Part shown: piece by piece, positions 34,662 to 42,135 of the stretch
Layout of the letters: every line of letters starts with the position of its first letter
How positions within the stretch are numbered: the stretch's first letter is position 1
From: Candidatus Uhrbacteria bacterium
GTDB lineage: Bacteria > Patescibacteriota > Patescibacteriia > 2-12-FULL-60-25
Assembly: GCA_003576745.1 (NCBI GenBank)
Contig: QEVR01000001.1
Span: forward strand, 248,001-312,000
Length of the DNA stretch: 64,000 bases
Direction: 5' to 3'
The notes under the pieces: model-generated
The model's database searches: none
What the model saw: only the letters and a program-made list of their open reading frames with translations
What the model was told of the DNA's origin: nothing
Translations under genes and position numbers: made by a program

Positions 34662-36050
34662 ATGCACGCTTTCCTCGAATTGCTACGCCGCCTGCTTCCC
34701 AAGGGGGTACTGGATTCATATCACCGTTTTTTGGCCAGAATTGCGGCCGTTTTATATGGGCATCCGAGCCAAAAGCTCATTGTGATCGGCGTCACGGGCA
34801 CGAACGGAAAAAGCACCACGTCATATCTTCTGGCGAAAGCGCTGGAGGCCGGCGGCGCAAAAACAGGCTGTACCACCACGGCGCTGTTTAAAGTCGGGAA
34901 TCACGAATGGGTCAATGACACCAAAATGACCATGCCCGGACGTTTCCGCTTGCAAAAACTCCTTCGTCGCATGGTGTCTGAGGGGTGCCGGTATGCCGTC
35001 GTCGAAACCTCCTCGCAGGGCATACTTCAGCATCGGCATCGGGAGATTGCCTATGATGCATGCGTGTTCACCAATCTCACGCCCGAGCATATTGAAGCGC
35101 ATGGAAGTTTTGAGGCGTATAAACGAGCGAAAAAAAAATTATTTTGCCATACGGCGTCCTTACCGCCGAAATTTTTTGAGGGAGAGGCGATTCCCCATAT
35201 CGAAGTCCTGAACAAAAATGACGCGCATGCCGAGGATTTCGTCGTGCCCGGATTCGATCGCGTCGTCTGGTATGGAACCGTGAAAGGAGCCGACGTGGCG
35301 GCGAGCGATATCATTGAACGCGAGGATGGCGTTTCGTTTACGGTCGGAGAGGTGCCGTTCACGGTCCATATTCCCGGGCGCGTGATGGTTGAAAACGCCC
35401 TTGCCGCCGTGGCAACGGCGGAAGCGCTTGGCATTCCGCGCGAACGCATTTCAGAGAGACTCGCCTCCGTCCCCGGCATGCCCGGACGTGTTGAACGCGT
35501 GGATGAAGGCCAGCCATTCCGCGTGATCGTGGATTATGCGTATGAGCCGGCCGCACTCGAGAAACTTTTTGATTATGCGGATCGGATTCGCGGAGGTGGA
35601 CGAATCATCCACGTCACAGGATCCGCCGGAGGCGGTCGCGATACAGCGCGCCGCGTTCGCATCGGCGAGCTTTCCGCGCGTCGCGCCGACATTACCATTG
35701 TGACCAATGAAGATCCGTATGACGAGGACCCGCAGGCAATTATCGATCAGGTGGCGGAAGGCGGCATAATCGCCGGCGCCAAAGAGGGAATATCGCTGTT
35801 TCGCATTCCCGACAGAATGAATGCGATTCGGAAGGCTGTCGGTATCGCCCTTCCGGGGGATACGGTGCTTCTTACGGGAAAGGGGAATGAGCCGGTTATG
35901 GCTGTGGCGCACGGGAAGAAAATTCCGTGGGATGACCGTGAAGCCGCGCGGAAGGCGCTTCAAGAGCTCGCCCATACCGCCATATCAGCAGAAGACGCAG
36001 GAGGGAAACACAGGGAACCTGCACCGGACGGCCCTTCTGCGCTACAATAG
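34662..36050 (+). CDS. Mur ligase family protein (MurE-like)
   Basis: A 462-aa ATP-dependent amide ligase of the peptidoglycan precursor family. VIGVTGTNGKSTTSYLLAKA is the P-loop; TTTALFKVGN, VVETSSQGILQHRHR, FTNLTPEHIEAHGSFEAYKR, ENALAAVATAEALGIPRE, PGRVERV, VIVDYAYEPAALEKLFDYA and HVTGSAGGGRD follow the MurE order. The motif that in MurE selects the diaminopimelate/lysine substrate (DNPR) reads EDPYDEDP here, so the added amino acid may differ. The UDP-binding N-terminal domain is short. An in-frame TTG at 34641 is a less likely start. The gene opens an envelope/division cluster. Confidence 0.88.
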   Translation: MHAFLELLRRLLPKGVLDSYHRFLARIAAVLYGHPSQKLIVIGVTGTNGKSTTSYLLAKALEAGGAKTGCTTTALFKVGNHEWVNDTKMTMPGRFRLQKLLRRMVSEGCRYAVVETSSQGILQHRHREIAYDACVFTNLTPEHIEAHGSFEAYKRAKKKLFCHTASLPPKFFEGEAIPHIEVLNKNDAHAEDFVVPGFDRVVWYGTVKGADVAASDIIEREDGVSFTVGEVPFTVHIPGRVMVENALAAVATAEALGIPRERISERLASVPGMPGRVERVDEGQPFRVIVDYAYEPAALEKLFDYADRIRGGGRIIHVTGSAGGGRDTARRVRIGELSARRADITIVTNEDPYDEDPQAIIDQVAEGGIIAGAKEGISLFRIPDRMNAIRKAVGIALPGDTVLLTGKGNEPVMAVAHGKKIPWDDREAARKALQELAHTAISAEDAGGKHREPAPDGPSALQ

Positions 36051-36056
36051 CCCGGC

Positions 36057-36758
36057 ATGCTCAAGCTCGAAAACGTTATCGTGCTCCAGAAAGAAGAGGA
36101 TCTTCTGTTGCTCGCCAAAAAGCATGTTATTTTTCTGATTCCGCGGCTGACGCTGGCATTGCTTCTTATCGTGGTTCCGTTCTTTTTTTTGTTCCCGCTC
36201 TTCCGTACCGGCCCGGCAGGCATTCTCGTCTTCCTCGTCCTCGTTTGCGTGGGGATTTTTTTGGCGATTCGGTACCTTCTCATCTGGGACGGGAGTGTGC
36301 TTATTCTCACCACGCTTCGAGTGGTTTCTGTTGTACAAAGCGGCGTCTTCAACCGCTCCGTGACTGAAATCAGCGGATCGAATATCTGGGACGCCAAATG
36401 GGAGCAGAAAGGTATTCTGCAGAATCTCATGCATTTCGGCCGCCTGACGATTTCGGCCGCCAATGTCATCAGCGCCGATTATATTTCTCATCCACAGGAG
36501 GCGCATAAGCTCGTTAATGAGTTGATTTTTCGATCCGGAGGACGTTCCGGGGCATCGTCCGCAGATCGGAAGGCACCTGAAGAACCAAAGCAGACATTGT
36601 CGCGTTTGCAGGCGCGTTTGGAAAACATGGACGACGGAGAATTGTCACGCGTGGAGCAGTCGCTGAAGGCGCAGGATCGCGACATTGCCATTAAAAAATT
36701 ATACGGCGACGATTCTGCCAGACTGAAGCCGCTGGACGACGAGCATGAGGTTCCCTGA
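36057..36758 (+). CDS. Membrane protein with bacterial PH-like domain (YdbS/bPH2-like)
   Basis: A 233-aa protein with two hydrophobic segments (residues ~25-46 and 51-70), followed by LLIWDGSVLILTTLRVVSVV, QSGVFNRSVTEISGSNIWDA, and a C-terminal cytosolic region. The strand pattern with 'ttlRvv...g.fnr...ei....i' is the bPH2 form found in YdbS/YdbT and other membrane proteins. The last ~60 residues (QTLSRLQARLENMDDGELSR) may form a coiled coil. Function unknown; it lies 6 nt after the Mur ligase and overlaps the FtsB-like gene by 14 nt, so a cell-envelope role is plausible. Confidence 0.75.
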   Translation: MLKLENVIVLQKEEDLLLLAKKHVIFLIPRLTLALLLIVVPFFFLFPLFRTGPAGILVFLVLVCVGIFLAIRYLLIWDGSVLILTTLRVVSVVQSGVFNRSVTEISGSNIWDAKWEQKGILQNLMHFGRLTISAANVISADYISHPQEAHKLVNELIFRSGGRSGASSADRKAPEEPKQTLSRLQARLENMDDGELSRVEQSLKAQDRDIAIKKLYGDDSARLKPLDDEHEVP

Positions 36759-37164
36759 AGCATTCGCGCGATTCCGACGATGGCCGGTTATTTTGATCGG
36801 CAGTCTTGCGATTGCATTTGTGCTTGGAGTCGCAACGGTCCGGGAAAGCTATCGCGGCTGGAAGGTGGATCAGGAAATTCAGGCGCTCGAAGCGCAGGCA
36901 TCGGAACTCGAGGGCAGGAACAAACGCCTTCTTGAAATCGCTCAAACGCTGCAATCGCCGGAACGCATGGAGGTGGAGGCGCGAAAACGCCTTGGTTTAA
37001 AACAGCCGGGCGAGCATGTGGTAGTATTGAACGGCCTCTCCGCAACGGGTAGCTGGAATTCCGCGGTCGCGCTCGACGTAATCGCCGAACGACCCGAAAT
37101 CGACTATCCGAACCCTCTTCAGTGGTATTATTATTTTTTCCAGCCTGACCGTTTAGCCCTATGA
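36745..37164 (+). CDS. FtsB/DivIC-like septum formation initiator
   Basis: A 139-aa bitopic membrane protein: one helix (residues ~14-31), then a coiled coil (VDQEIQALEAQASELEGRNK), then PERMEVEARKRLGLKQPGEH followed by VVVL, the typical end of the FtsB/DivIC domain. Such proteins bridge the FtsQ-FtsL complex at the divisome. A tail of ~40 residues after the domain is not conserved in the family. It overlaps the bPH2 gene by 14 nt and the SurA-like gene by 4 nt. Confidence 0.85.
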   Translation: MRFPEAFARFRRWPVILIGSLAIAFVLGVATVRESYRGWKVDQEIQALEAQASELEGRNKRLLEIAQTLQSPERMEVEARKRLGLKQPGEHVVVLNGLSATGSWNSAVALDVIAERPEIDYPNPLQWYYYFFQPDRLAL

Positions 37165-37784
37165 TGTCATTTTTGCGGGGACGATGGGTATTGCCGGCCG
37201 TTGCGCTATTTGCGGTCGGAGCCTTGGCAGCCATGTTCTTTTTCGTTCTTTCTGTAGGGCTGTATGCCCGCCACTGGGACGGTCCTCTGGTACGGCGGAT
37301 GGCGGATATTCTCCCCATTCCTGCGGCCAAGCTTGGAAGCGAACGCGTATATTATCGCGAGTATCTGAAAGATGCGGATTCATTGCGAACGTTTTTAGCC
37401 TCGGAAGAAGCAGTAGCGCTTCAGGCGAACCGCGATGTCACGGCCGAGGATCTGCAGCAGGTTGTTGAGCGGCGTCTGCGCGAACTTGCCGTTTTCGAGG
37501 CCGCCGGCTTTCGCGGCATTCAGCTGAGTCAGGCGGAAATCGACGCGGCTGTACGGATGTTTATTCCTGCCGATAAAACCGAGTCCGATTTGGATGCATT
37601 TCTTGCAACGAATTACAACTGGACCAGGGAAGACTTTCTTACTCATATGGTCCGGCCAGCACTCCTCACGCAAAAACTCGCCGGGTCTTTCGCCGCGGAT
37701 CATGGGGGAGACCCGAATGCGTTCGAGACATATTTGAACGAACGGCTTCAGCGTCCGGATGTCGTGAGGTATATGCGTTGGTAA
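37161..37784 (+). CDS. SurA N-terminal-like periplasmic/extracytoplasmic chaperone domain protein
   Basis: A 207-aa protein with an N-terminal membrane anchor (residues ~10-33) and an alpha-helical domain: VTAEDLQQVVERRLRELAVF, FRGIQLSQAEIDAAVRMFIP, and SDLDAFLATNYNWTREDFLT. This pattern matches the SurA_N/foldase chaperone region. The parvulin isomerase domain that follows in SurA and PrsA is absent. It may assist folding of exported envelope proteins. Repeat copy 4 begins right after its stop. Confidence 0.65.
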   Translation: MMSFLRGRWVLPAVALFAVGALAAMFFFVLSVGLYARHWDGPLVRRMADILPIPAAKLGSERVYYREYLKDADSLRTFLASEEAVALQANRDVTAEDLQQVVERRLRELAVFEAAGFRGIQLSQAEIDAAVRMFIPADKTESDLDAFLATNYNWTREDFLTHMVRPALLTQKLAGSFAADHGGDPNAFETYLNERLQRPDVVRYMRW

Positions 37785-37991
37785 GCTTGGAAGGGAGGAG
37801 TGGAAGCAGGGAGTAGGGAGTGGAGGGGTGGCCGTGAGCCATGCGCCCCGTAACCCGAACCCCATAACCAATAACCCGTAACCAACTCCCTGTATAACCC
37901 GAGACCCGTTCCCTTTGCCCTTTGCCCTTTGCCCTCTTTTCCCAATTCCCAATTGCCAAAAGCTATCATCTACAATCTCCACGTAACCCGG
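37785..37991 (+). repeat. Intergenic modular repeat element, copy 4, with G-quadruplex motif
   Basis: A 207-nt element between convergent genes. Order: A (GGAAGCAGGGAGTAGG-like), C (GCCGTGAGCCATGCGCCCC), H (AACCCGAACCCCATAACC, CAATAACCCGTAACC, CTGTATAACCCGAGACCC), E (CCCTTTG three times plus CCC at 37911-37934, i.e. four G-tracts with CAAA loops on the minus strand), and I (CCAATTGCCAAAAGC ... TACAAT). It has no supported gene. Confidence 0.85.
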
Positions 37992-38255
37992 CTATCGCTT
38001 TAATGTATGCGGGTCTTCATTGAGAGGTTGAACTTCTTCGCCGGATTCGCTTTGATACACGTCCCATTTGGCCCGAAGATCATCGCGGAGACCGATGAGA
38101 TCCTGATCCTGTTCGAGTTCGCCGATATTGAAATGGCTATCAATCACTTCGTCTACGAGTTCATTCCACATGTCCTGTGAGGTCACACCCTGGCGACGCG
38201 CAAGGTCTTCAAGCTCATTGTAGAGTTCGTCTTGGTTCAGTGTATCGAGATTCAT
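37992..38255 (-). CDS. Small acidic protein of unknown function
   Basis: An 87-aa protein rich in Asp/Glu: MNLDTLNQDELYNELEDLAR, then SQDMWNELVDEVIDSHFNIG and a C-terminal PLNEDPHTLKR. Mostly helical in appearance; no family recognised. An upstream in-frame reading would translate the repeat element and is rejected. The ATG at 38255 lies 8 nt after a good promoter, suggesting a leaderless mRNA and supporting that the gene is real. Confidence 0.65.
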   Translation of the reverse strand: MNLDTLNQDELYNELEDLARRQGVTSQDMWNELVDEVIDSHFNIGELEQDQDLIGLRDDLRAKWDVYQSESGEEVQPLNEDPHTLKR

Positions 38256-38263
38256 ATGCGAGG

Positions 38264-38292
38264 ATTGTACGGGGCGGGTTTTGGAGAGGCAA
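38264..38292 (-). promoter_or_regulatory. Sigma70-type promoter for the small acidic protein (leaderless)
   Basis: On the minus strand TTGCCT (38292-38287) and TACAAT (38269-38264) are separated by 17 nt. The hexamer ends 8 nt before the ATG at 38255, so the leader is at most one or two bases. This is one of the best promoter matches in the window. Confidence 0.6.
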
Positions 38293-38400
38293 ACGGGAAT
38301 GAGGTTGCGTAGGGGGGAAGAGTACGTAGTTGCGTATGGGTATAATTCTCCCCGAACCCCGTTCCCTTTGCCCTTTGCCCTTTGCCCCGCTCTTTTATCC
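38293..38400 (+). repeat. Intergenic modular repeat element, copy 5, with G-quadruplex motif
   Basis: Short copy between divergent genes: D (GGTTGCGTAGGGGGGAAGAG, TACGTAGTTGCGTATGGG, TAATTCTCCCCGAACCCC) and E (CCCTTTG three times plus CCC at 38364-38387, a four-tract G-quadruplex motif on the minus strand). It separates the small acidic protein from the DUF378 gene. Confidence 0.8.
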
Positions 38401-38482
38401 ATGCCTTTTCTTGACGAAACCCCCAGGTTCTTTAAGCTATGATATGTAAACGATACTTTTCATTCTTAATGACAGAATCGTT

Positions 38483-38791
38483 ATGATGCACAAGATGTGC
38501 GGGATCCATAAAACATCCTGGGTCCTTGTTCTCGCCGGTGCGCTTAATTGGGGCCTTGTCGGGCTCTTTAAGTTCAATCTCGTCGCGGCAATCCTCGGCG
38601 GGCTTCCGCTCGTTGAGCGGCTCGTCTATGTACTCGTGGGCGTGGCTGCGGTCATGATGCTCATGAAGGAGAACTGCAAGACGTGCAAAATCAGTGTCGG
38701 GGATATGAAAAAGAAGGAAGAGACGCCTGCTCATCACGAAGGCGGGCATCACGAAGGCGGCAATATGCCTCCATCAGGCGGGATGTCGTGA
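38483..38791 (+). CDS. DUF378 family membrane protein with His-rich tail
   Basis: A 102-aa protein with two hydrophobic segments. WVLVLAGALNWGLVGLFKFN and LVYVLVGVAAVMMLMK match DUF378, which is common in CPR and other bacteria. After C-x2-C (ENCKTCK) the C-terminus is histidine- and glycine-rich (HHEGGHHEGG), suggesting possible metal binding. Function unknown. Upstream, TTGACG (38411) and TATGAT (38438) hint at a promoter but with too long a spacing (21 nt). Confidence 0.82.
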   Translation: MMHKMCGIHKTSWVLVLAGALNWGLVGLFKFNLVAAILGGLPLVERLVYVLVGVAAVMMLMKENCKTCKISVGDMKKKEETPAHHEGGHHEGGNMPPSGGMS

Positions 38792-38840
38792 TGAATGACG
38801 AATCTGCGTACGGTCGTGAGTCATGTGAATGACGAATACG

Positions 38841-38872
38841 AAAAAGCCCCGCATACATGGCGGGGCTTTTTT
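38841..38872. terminator. Rho-independent terminator after the DUF378 gene
   Basis: GCCCCGC (38846-38852) pairs with GCGGGGC (38860-38866) around a 7-nt loop, flanked by AAAAA and TTTTTT, so it works in both directions. Confidence 0.85.
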
Positions 38873-38889
38873 ATCGGGCAGGTGTCGTG

Positions 38890-38960
38890 CAGGAGGAGGG
38901 TCGGGGAGCAGGGAGTGGGAAGGAGGGGCGCGGCATGCCGGCCCTTTCTTTCTCCTTCCT
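38890..38960 (+). repeat. Intergenic modular repeat element, copy 6 (remnant)
   Basis: Short remnant: purine A words (GGAGGAGGGTCGGGGAGCAG, GGGAGTGGGAAGGAGGGG) followed by a damaged B palindrome, GGGCGCGGCATGCCGGCCC (38926-38944), which lacks one GC dinucleotide of the perfect form seen at 53525 and 55483. Confidence 0.7.
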
Positions 38961-38982
38961 CGTCTCTGAATAACGTTGATTT

Positions 38983-39015
38983 ACAAAAACCGCGTCCGTC
39001 GGACGCGGTTTTTGT
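38983..39015 (-). terminator. Terminator of the tRNA-Gly/tRNA-Thr transcript
   Basis: ACAAAAACCGCGTCC (38983-38997) is perfectly complementary to GGACGCGGTTTTTGT (39001-39015) across a 3-nt loop. It lies one base beyond the CCA of tRNA-Thr on the minus strand and gives a U-run in that transcript. Confidence 0.88.
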
Positions 39016-39016
39016 A

Positions 39017-39091
39017 TGGAGCCAGCTCCGGGATTTGAACCCGGGACCTCTGCTTTACGAAAGCATTGCTCTACCGCTGAGCTAAGCTGGC
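39017..39091 (-). tRNA. tRNA-Thr (anticodon CGT)
   Basis: Reading the minus strand, the acceptor stem is GCCAGCT paired with AGCTGGC, then a U discriminator and an encoded CCA. The anticodon loop TTCGTAA gives CGT, reading ACG. The anticodon stem ATGCT/AGCAG has one A-G mismatch at its outer pair. The T arm is CCGGG-TTCAAAT-CCCGG. It is one base downstream of tRNA-Gly in the same transcript. Confidence 0.93.
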
Positions 39092-39092
39092 C

Positions 39093-39167
39093 TGGAGCGG
39101 GTAAGGGGAATCGAACCCCTCTCTAATGCTTGGGAAGCATTCATAATAGCCACTATACGATACCCGC
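39093..39167 (-). tRNA. tRNA-Gly (anticodon CCC)
   Basis: Minus strand: acceptor GCGGGTA paired with TACCCGC, U discriminator, and encoded CCA. The anticodon loop TTCCCAA on a stem AATGC/GCATT gives CCC, reading GGG. The T arm GGGG-TTCGATT-CCCC is regular. It precedes tRNA-Thr. Confidence 0.93.
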
Positions 39168-39270
39168 GGGTGGGTTATGGGTTGTGAATTTTGGGTTGTG
39201 GATCATACGCCGCCTACCTAAAAGGTTTCGCGGAAATATTCCTCACGACCCATAACCCAAGACCCGCGTA
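39168..39270 (+). repeat. Intergenic modular repeat element, copy 7 (short)
   Basis: Words such as GGTGGGTTATGGGTTGTG, TTTTGGGTTGTGGATC and, in the reverse sense, CACGACCCATAACCC and AAGACCCGCG. They form a loose inverted pair around a unique ~40-nt middle. It separates tRNA-Gly from the RlpA-like gene. Confidence 0.6.
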
Positions 39271-39272
39271 CC

Positions 39273-39302
39273 CTTGGCCTTCTCGTTCTTTTCCTTTAAA
39301 CT
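39273..39302 (+). promoter_or_regulatory. Candidate promoter of the RlpA-like gene
   Basis: TTGGCC (39273-39278) and TAAACT (39297-39302) are 18 nt apart. The ATG at 39310 starts 7 nt after the -10, predicting a leaderless message. Confidence 0.4.
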
Positions 39303-39309
39303 GCGTTCT

Positions 39310-40443
39310 ATGCGGTGGGTTAACCCTTCTATTGTGTGCGCAATTCTACTGGCTAGCCCGTTTGCCGTCAATGCGGCGGAAGGCCAGGGAGAAACTCTTT
39401 TTCTAATGCTTGATCAGGGATTCGTGGGCAGACCCGTTGAGCTTTCGGTGTTTCAGAATCGCCTTGTGGTGGACTGGGATGCGAATACGCTGCAGGCCCC
39501 TACGAATGTGACGCTGAATGTGGACGGCGATCGCGTGCGCATATCTTTTGAAAACGCGGAGGCGCTGTCCCCGTCGGGTTCCATCAATATCACGCTTGAC
39601 GACAAACACAAAACCGTCTTCGCTTCCGCGGATATCAGCCTTTCTTCAGCGGATTTTGAGGCGGTTTTGACTGTGCAAGAATCGATGAACGAGGAAGCGA
39701 CCGGGGCAGATGGGATTACCTATACGGATGAGCGCGTATTTCTCATGCTTGATCAGGGGTTTGTGGGCAGACCCGTGACCATGGACGCCTTTGGCGGCGC
39801 GGCCGTGCTTGCCTGGGACGAACGAGCGCTTCTAAAACCCACCACGCTCACGCTCACGCGTACGCGCGGGGGACAGGAGGCGGATCAGACTGAAGCAAGC
39901 TGGGGGCTTGAAATTGCATTCGGATCGGACGATGCAATATCGCCGGCTGGAATGTTCACGCTTACATTTAAGGCGCTCCGGCCGCCCGAATCCGGCGAAC
40001 AGGCGGAGGTGCGAGTTCTGTCATCATCGGTGAATACGGTTTCGGCGGCGTTTTCCGGAGAGCATGTAACCATGCGGACAGCCGCGGCAAACAAAGCCGT
40101 GTATGCGCCCGCCTATCGCAGCGGCATTATGCGATACGGCATTGCTTCCTGGTATCGCTATAAAGAATGTCTGTGCGCCGCGTCTCCGGATGTCCCCAAA
40201 GGGACGCGTCTTCGCGTCGCGCGCGCCGACGATCCGAACACCTTTACCGTCGTGACCGTGAATGACTGGGGTCCGGATCGAAGCGTACATCCCGACCGCG
40301 TCATCGATCTTGACTATGTTGCCTTCGACCGTATTGGCAATCCGCGCGGCGGCGTTTTGGGCGTCGTCGTTGATCTTGTAAAGCCGGAAGACCCGGTCTA
40401 CGCCCTTGCGGACGAACTCCCGCCGCCGCCATGGAAGTGGTAA
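39310..40443 (+). CDS. Exported protein with C-terminal RlpA-like double-psi beta-barrel
   Basis: A 377-aa secreted protein with a signal peptide (VNPSIVCAILLASPFAVNAA). The middle has two similar modules, each starting with LFLMLDQGFVGRPV or VFLMLDQGFVGRPV and each followed by ~90 beta-rich residues, an internal duplication. The C-terminal ~100 residues are an RlpA-type barrel: YGIASWYRYKECLCAASPDV, KGTRLRVAR, TVVTVNDWGPDRSVHPDRVI, DLDYVAFDRIG, including the catalytic-like Asp in NDWGP. RlpA proteins cleave or bind naked glycan strands at the septum. The neighbouring ftsE/ftsX genes support a cell-division/wall role. Confidence 0.85.
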   Translation: MRWVNPSIVCAILLASPFAVNAAEGQGETLFLMLDQGFVGRPVELSVFQNRLVVDWDANTLQAPTNVTLNVDGDRVRISFENAEALSPSGSINITLDDKHKTVFASADISLSSADFEAVLTVQESMNEEATGADGITYTDERVFLMLDQGFVGRPVTMDAFGGAAVLAWDERALLKPTTLTLTRTRGGQEADQTEASWGLEIAFGSDDAISPAGMFTLTFKALRPPESGEQAEVRVLSSSVNTVSAAFSGEHVTMRTAAANKAVYAPAYRSGIMRYGIASWYRYKECLCAASPDVPKGTRLRVARADDPNTFTVVTVNDWGPDRSVHPDRVIDLDYVAFDRIGNPRGGVLGVVVDLVKPEDPVYALADELPPPPWKW

Positions 40444-40528
40444 ACAGGAAGTAGGGAGTAGGAAGTGGGGAGTAGGGTGGAAGAACATAGAACATGTTCC
40501 CACTTCCCACTTCCTACCTCCTGCTCTC
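40444..40528 (+). repeat. Intergenic repeat hairpin (A-module inverted pair), copy 8
   Basis: The entire 85-nt gap is an inverted pair of A words: CAGGAAGTAGGGAGTAGG continuing to AAGTGGGG, then a ~28-nt loop containing AACATAGAACATGTT, then CCCACTTCCCACTTCC continuing to TACCTCCTG. The arms (~25 nt) match with few mismatches. It begins right after the RlpA-like stop and ends just before ftsE. Confidence 0.8.
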
Positions 40529-41212
40529 ATGATCAATCTTAAAAACGTCTCGAAAATTTATCCGCCGAACATTCATTCCCTGAATGATATTAGTCTTCGC
40601 ATTGAACCGGGGGAATTCGTCTCCATTGTGGGGGCGAGCGGCGCCGGAAAAACCACGCTCGCGAAGCTCTTGATCGCGGAAGAGCGTCCGTCGCGCGGCA
40701 CCATTGAAATCGGCGGCTGGGATATTACTCGTATCCGAAGGCGCGAGGTTCCGCTCTTGCGCCGCCAAATCGGGACGGTGTTCCAGGACTTCAAACTTCT
40801 TCCAAAAAAAACCGTATACGAAAACGTGGCGTTTGCGCTCGAGGTTGCCGGACAGCCCGGAAAGCGCATCCGCGACATTGTGCCACAGGTGCTCCGCATT
40901 GTCGGTCTGGAAGACAAAGATCGCCGTTATCCGCAGCAGCTTTCCGGCGGCGAGGCTCAGCGCGTGGTGATTGCGCGGTCCCTCGTGCATCGGCCAAAAG
41001 TTCTGCTCGCGGATGAACCGACCGGAAATCTTGATGCCTTGAATACGCAGGACATCATCGACCTTTTGCAGAAAATCAATGAAATCGGCACTACCGTGGT
41101 ACTTGTGACGCATAATCGCGAGGTCGTGAATGCGCTACGGAAACGCGTCATCGCGCTTGCGGACGGCAAAGTCGTATCCGATCATAAGCACGGAAAATAC
41201 CAGCTTGGCTGA
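40529..41212 (+). CDS. ftsE: Cell-division ABC transporter ATPase FtsE
   Basis: A 227-aa ABC ATPase. VGASGAGKTTLAKLL is Walker A; FQDFKLLPKKTVYENVAFAL contains the Q-loop and the usual FtsE segment; YPQQLSGGEAQRVVIARSL is the signature; VLLADEPTGNLDALNTQDI is Walker B; VVLVTHNREVV is the H-loop. FtsEX couples ATP hydrolysis in the cytosol to activation of cell-wall hydrolases at the septum. The ATG at 40529 gives the standard MINLKNVSKIYP start; upstream in-frame codons run through repeat copy 8. ftsX follows after 1 nt. Confidence 0.95.
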   Translation: MINLKNVSKIYPPNIHSLNDISLRIEPGEFVSIVGASGAGKTTLAKLLIAEERPSRGTIEIGGWDITRIRRREVPLLRRQIGTVFQDFKLLPKKTVYENVAFALEVAGQPGKRIRDIVPQVLRIVGLEDKDRRYPQQLSGGEAQRVVIARSLVHRPKVLLADEPTGNLDALNTQDIIDLLQKINEIGTTVVLVTHNREVVNALRKRVIALADGKVVSDHKHGKYQLG

Positions 41213-41213
41213 T

Positions 41214-42134
41214 ATGAAATATTTCACCAATGGGGCGCGGGTGATCAAAGCGGCATTCCAGAATATTATCCGGAACGCATGGCTCGGCATTGCCACGGTA
41301 ATGGTGCTTATTCTCGCACTGACGTCGGTGAATCTGCTGATTGGCGTGAACGCGCTTTTGAGCCGCGCCGTGAACATTCTGGAAGATAAAATCGACGTCA
41401 CCGTTTTTTTTAAGCGCGATGCCAATGACGCGCTCGTGCGGCAGGCGCGTTTTTTTATTGAAGGGCTTCCCCAAGTACGGGCCGTCGAGCTTATTCCCGC
41501 GGATCAATCGCTCGAGATGTTCCGCGAACGGCATGCGAATGACCCGGAAATTCTGCAGGCGCTCGGCGAGCTTGAAGAGAATCCGCTCGGCGCGACCCTG
41601 CGCATTCAGGCGCATGACACGTCCAATTATCCTTTCATCATTGAAACCCTCAAGAATCCCCAGTTCGCCGACGCCATTGAATCCCGCACCTATGACGACC
41701 ACGCGGATTCCATTGCCCGCGTGCACGCCCTGTCCGAACAGGTGCGCTGGGCAGGGACCGCGCTTATTATCGTCTTTGCGCTTATCGGCATCCTCATTGT
41801 GTTCAATACCGTGCGCGTGGCCATTTACACCCAACGCGAGGAAATCGGCATTATGCGCCTCGTGGGAGCATCCTCGCTGTATGTCCGTGCCCCTTTTGTA
41901 TTGCAGGGGCTTTTTCTCGCCGCTCTCGCCATGGTGATTACCGGCCTCCTCGTCGGTATCGGTATTGCCTGGATGAATCCCATTCTCACGCCGCTCTATG
42001 ACGGAGCTGATCCCGGGCTCGCATCGTATTTTACGGGAAATTGGCCGCTCCTGCTGTTGATTGAAGGAGGCGGGCTTGCCCTGATTGTCATCGTTACGAG
42101 CTGGGCCGCGGTCGGGAAATATTTAAAGCGTTAA
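41214..42134 (+). CDS. ftsX: Cell-division permease FtsX
   Basis: A 306-aa membrane protein with the FtsX layout: one helix (residues ~23-45), a ~130-residue extracytoplasmic domain with ALLSRAVNILEDKIDVTVFF at its start, then three helices at ~180-300. EEIGIMRLVGASSLYVRAPF is the coupling-helix-like motif that contacts FtsE. The extracellular domain normally binds a wall-hydrolase regulator; the RlpA-like protein encoded just upstream is a possible partner (inference). It starts 1 nt after ftsE. Confidence 0.93.
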   Translation: MKYFTNGARVIKAAFQNIIRNAWLGIATVMVLILALTSVNLLIGVNALLSRAVNILEDKIDVTVFFKRDANDALVRQARFFIEGLPQVRAVELIPADQSLEMFRERHANDPEILQALGELEENPLGATLRIQAHDTSNYPFIIETLKNPQFADAIESRTYDDHADSIARVHALSEQVRWAGTALIIVFALIGILIVFNTVRVAIYTQREEIGIMRLVGASSLYVRAPFVLQGLFLAALAMVITGLLVGIGIAWMNPILTPLYDGADPGLASYFTGNWPLLLLIEGGGLALIVIVTSWAAVGKYLKR

Positions 42135-42135
42135 T

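Noticed and set aside
37395-38402. Long minus-strand open frames over repeat elements, rich in KGQRAKGKGQ and GYGLRV-like words
   Set aside because: The words lack stops on one strand because of their composition; the peptides recur wherever the element occurs, have no conserved domain and overlap real genes. Only the 87-aa part at 37992-38255 has its own promoter and non-repeat sequence.
38411-38443. Promoter TTGACG ... TATGAT before the DUF378 gene
   Set aside because: Spacing of 21 nt is too long for a confident sigma70 call, so it is only mentioned in the gene entry.
39200-39210. TATGAT on the minus strand as -10 for the tRNA-Gly/tRNA-Thr transcript
   Set aside because: No acceptable -35 at the right distance, and the hexamer lies in repeat-like sequence.
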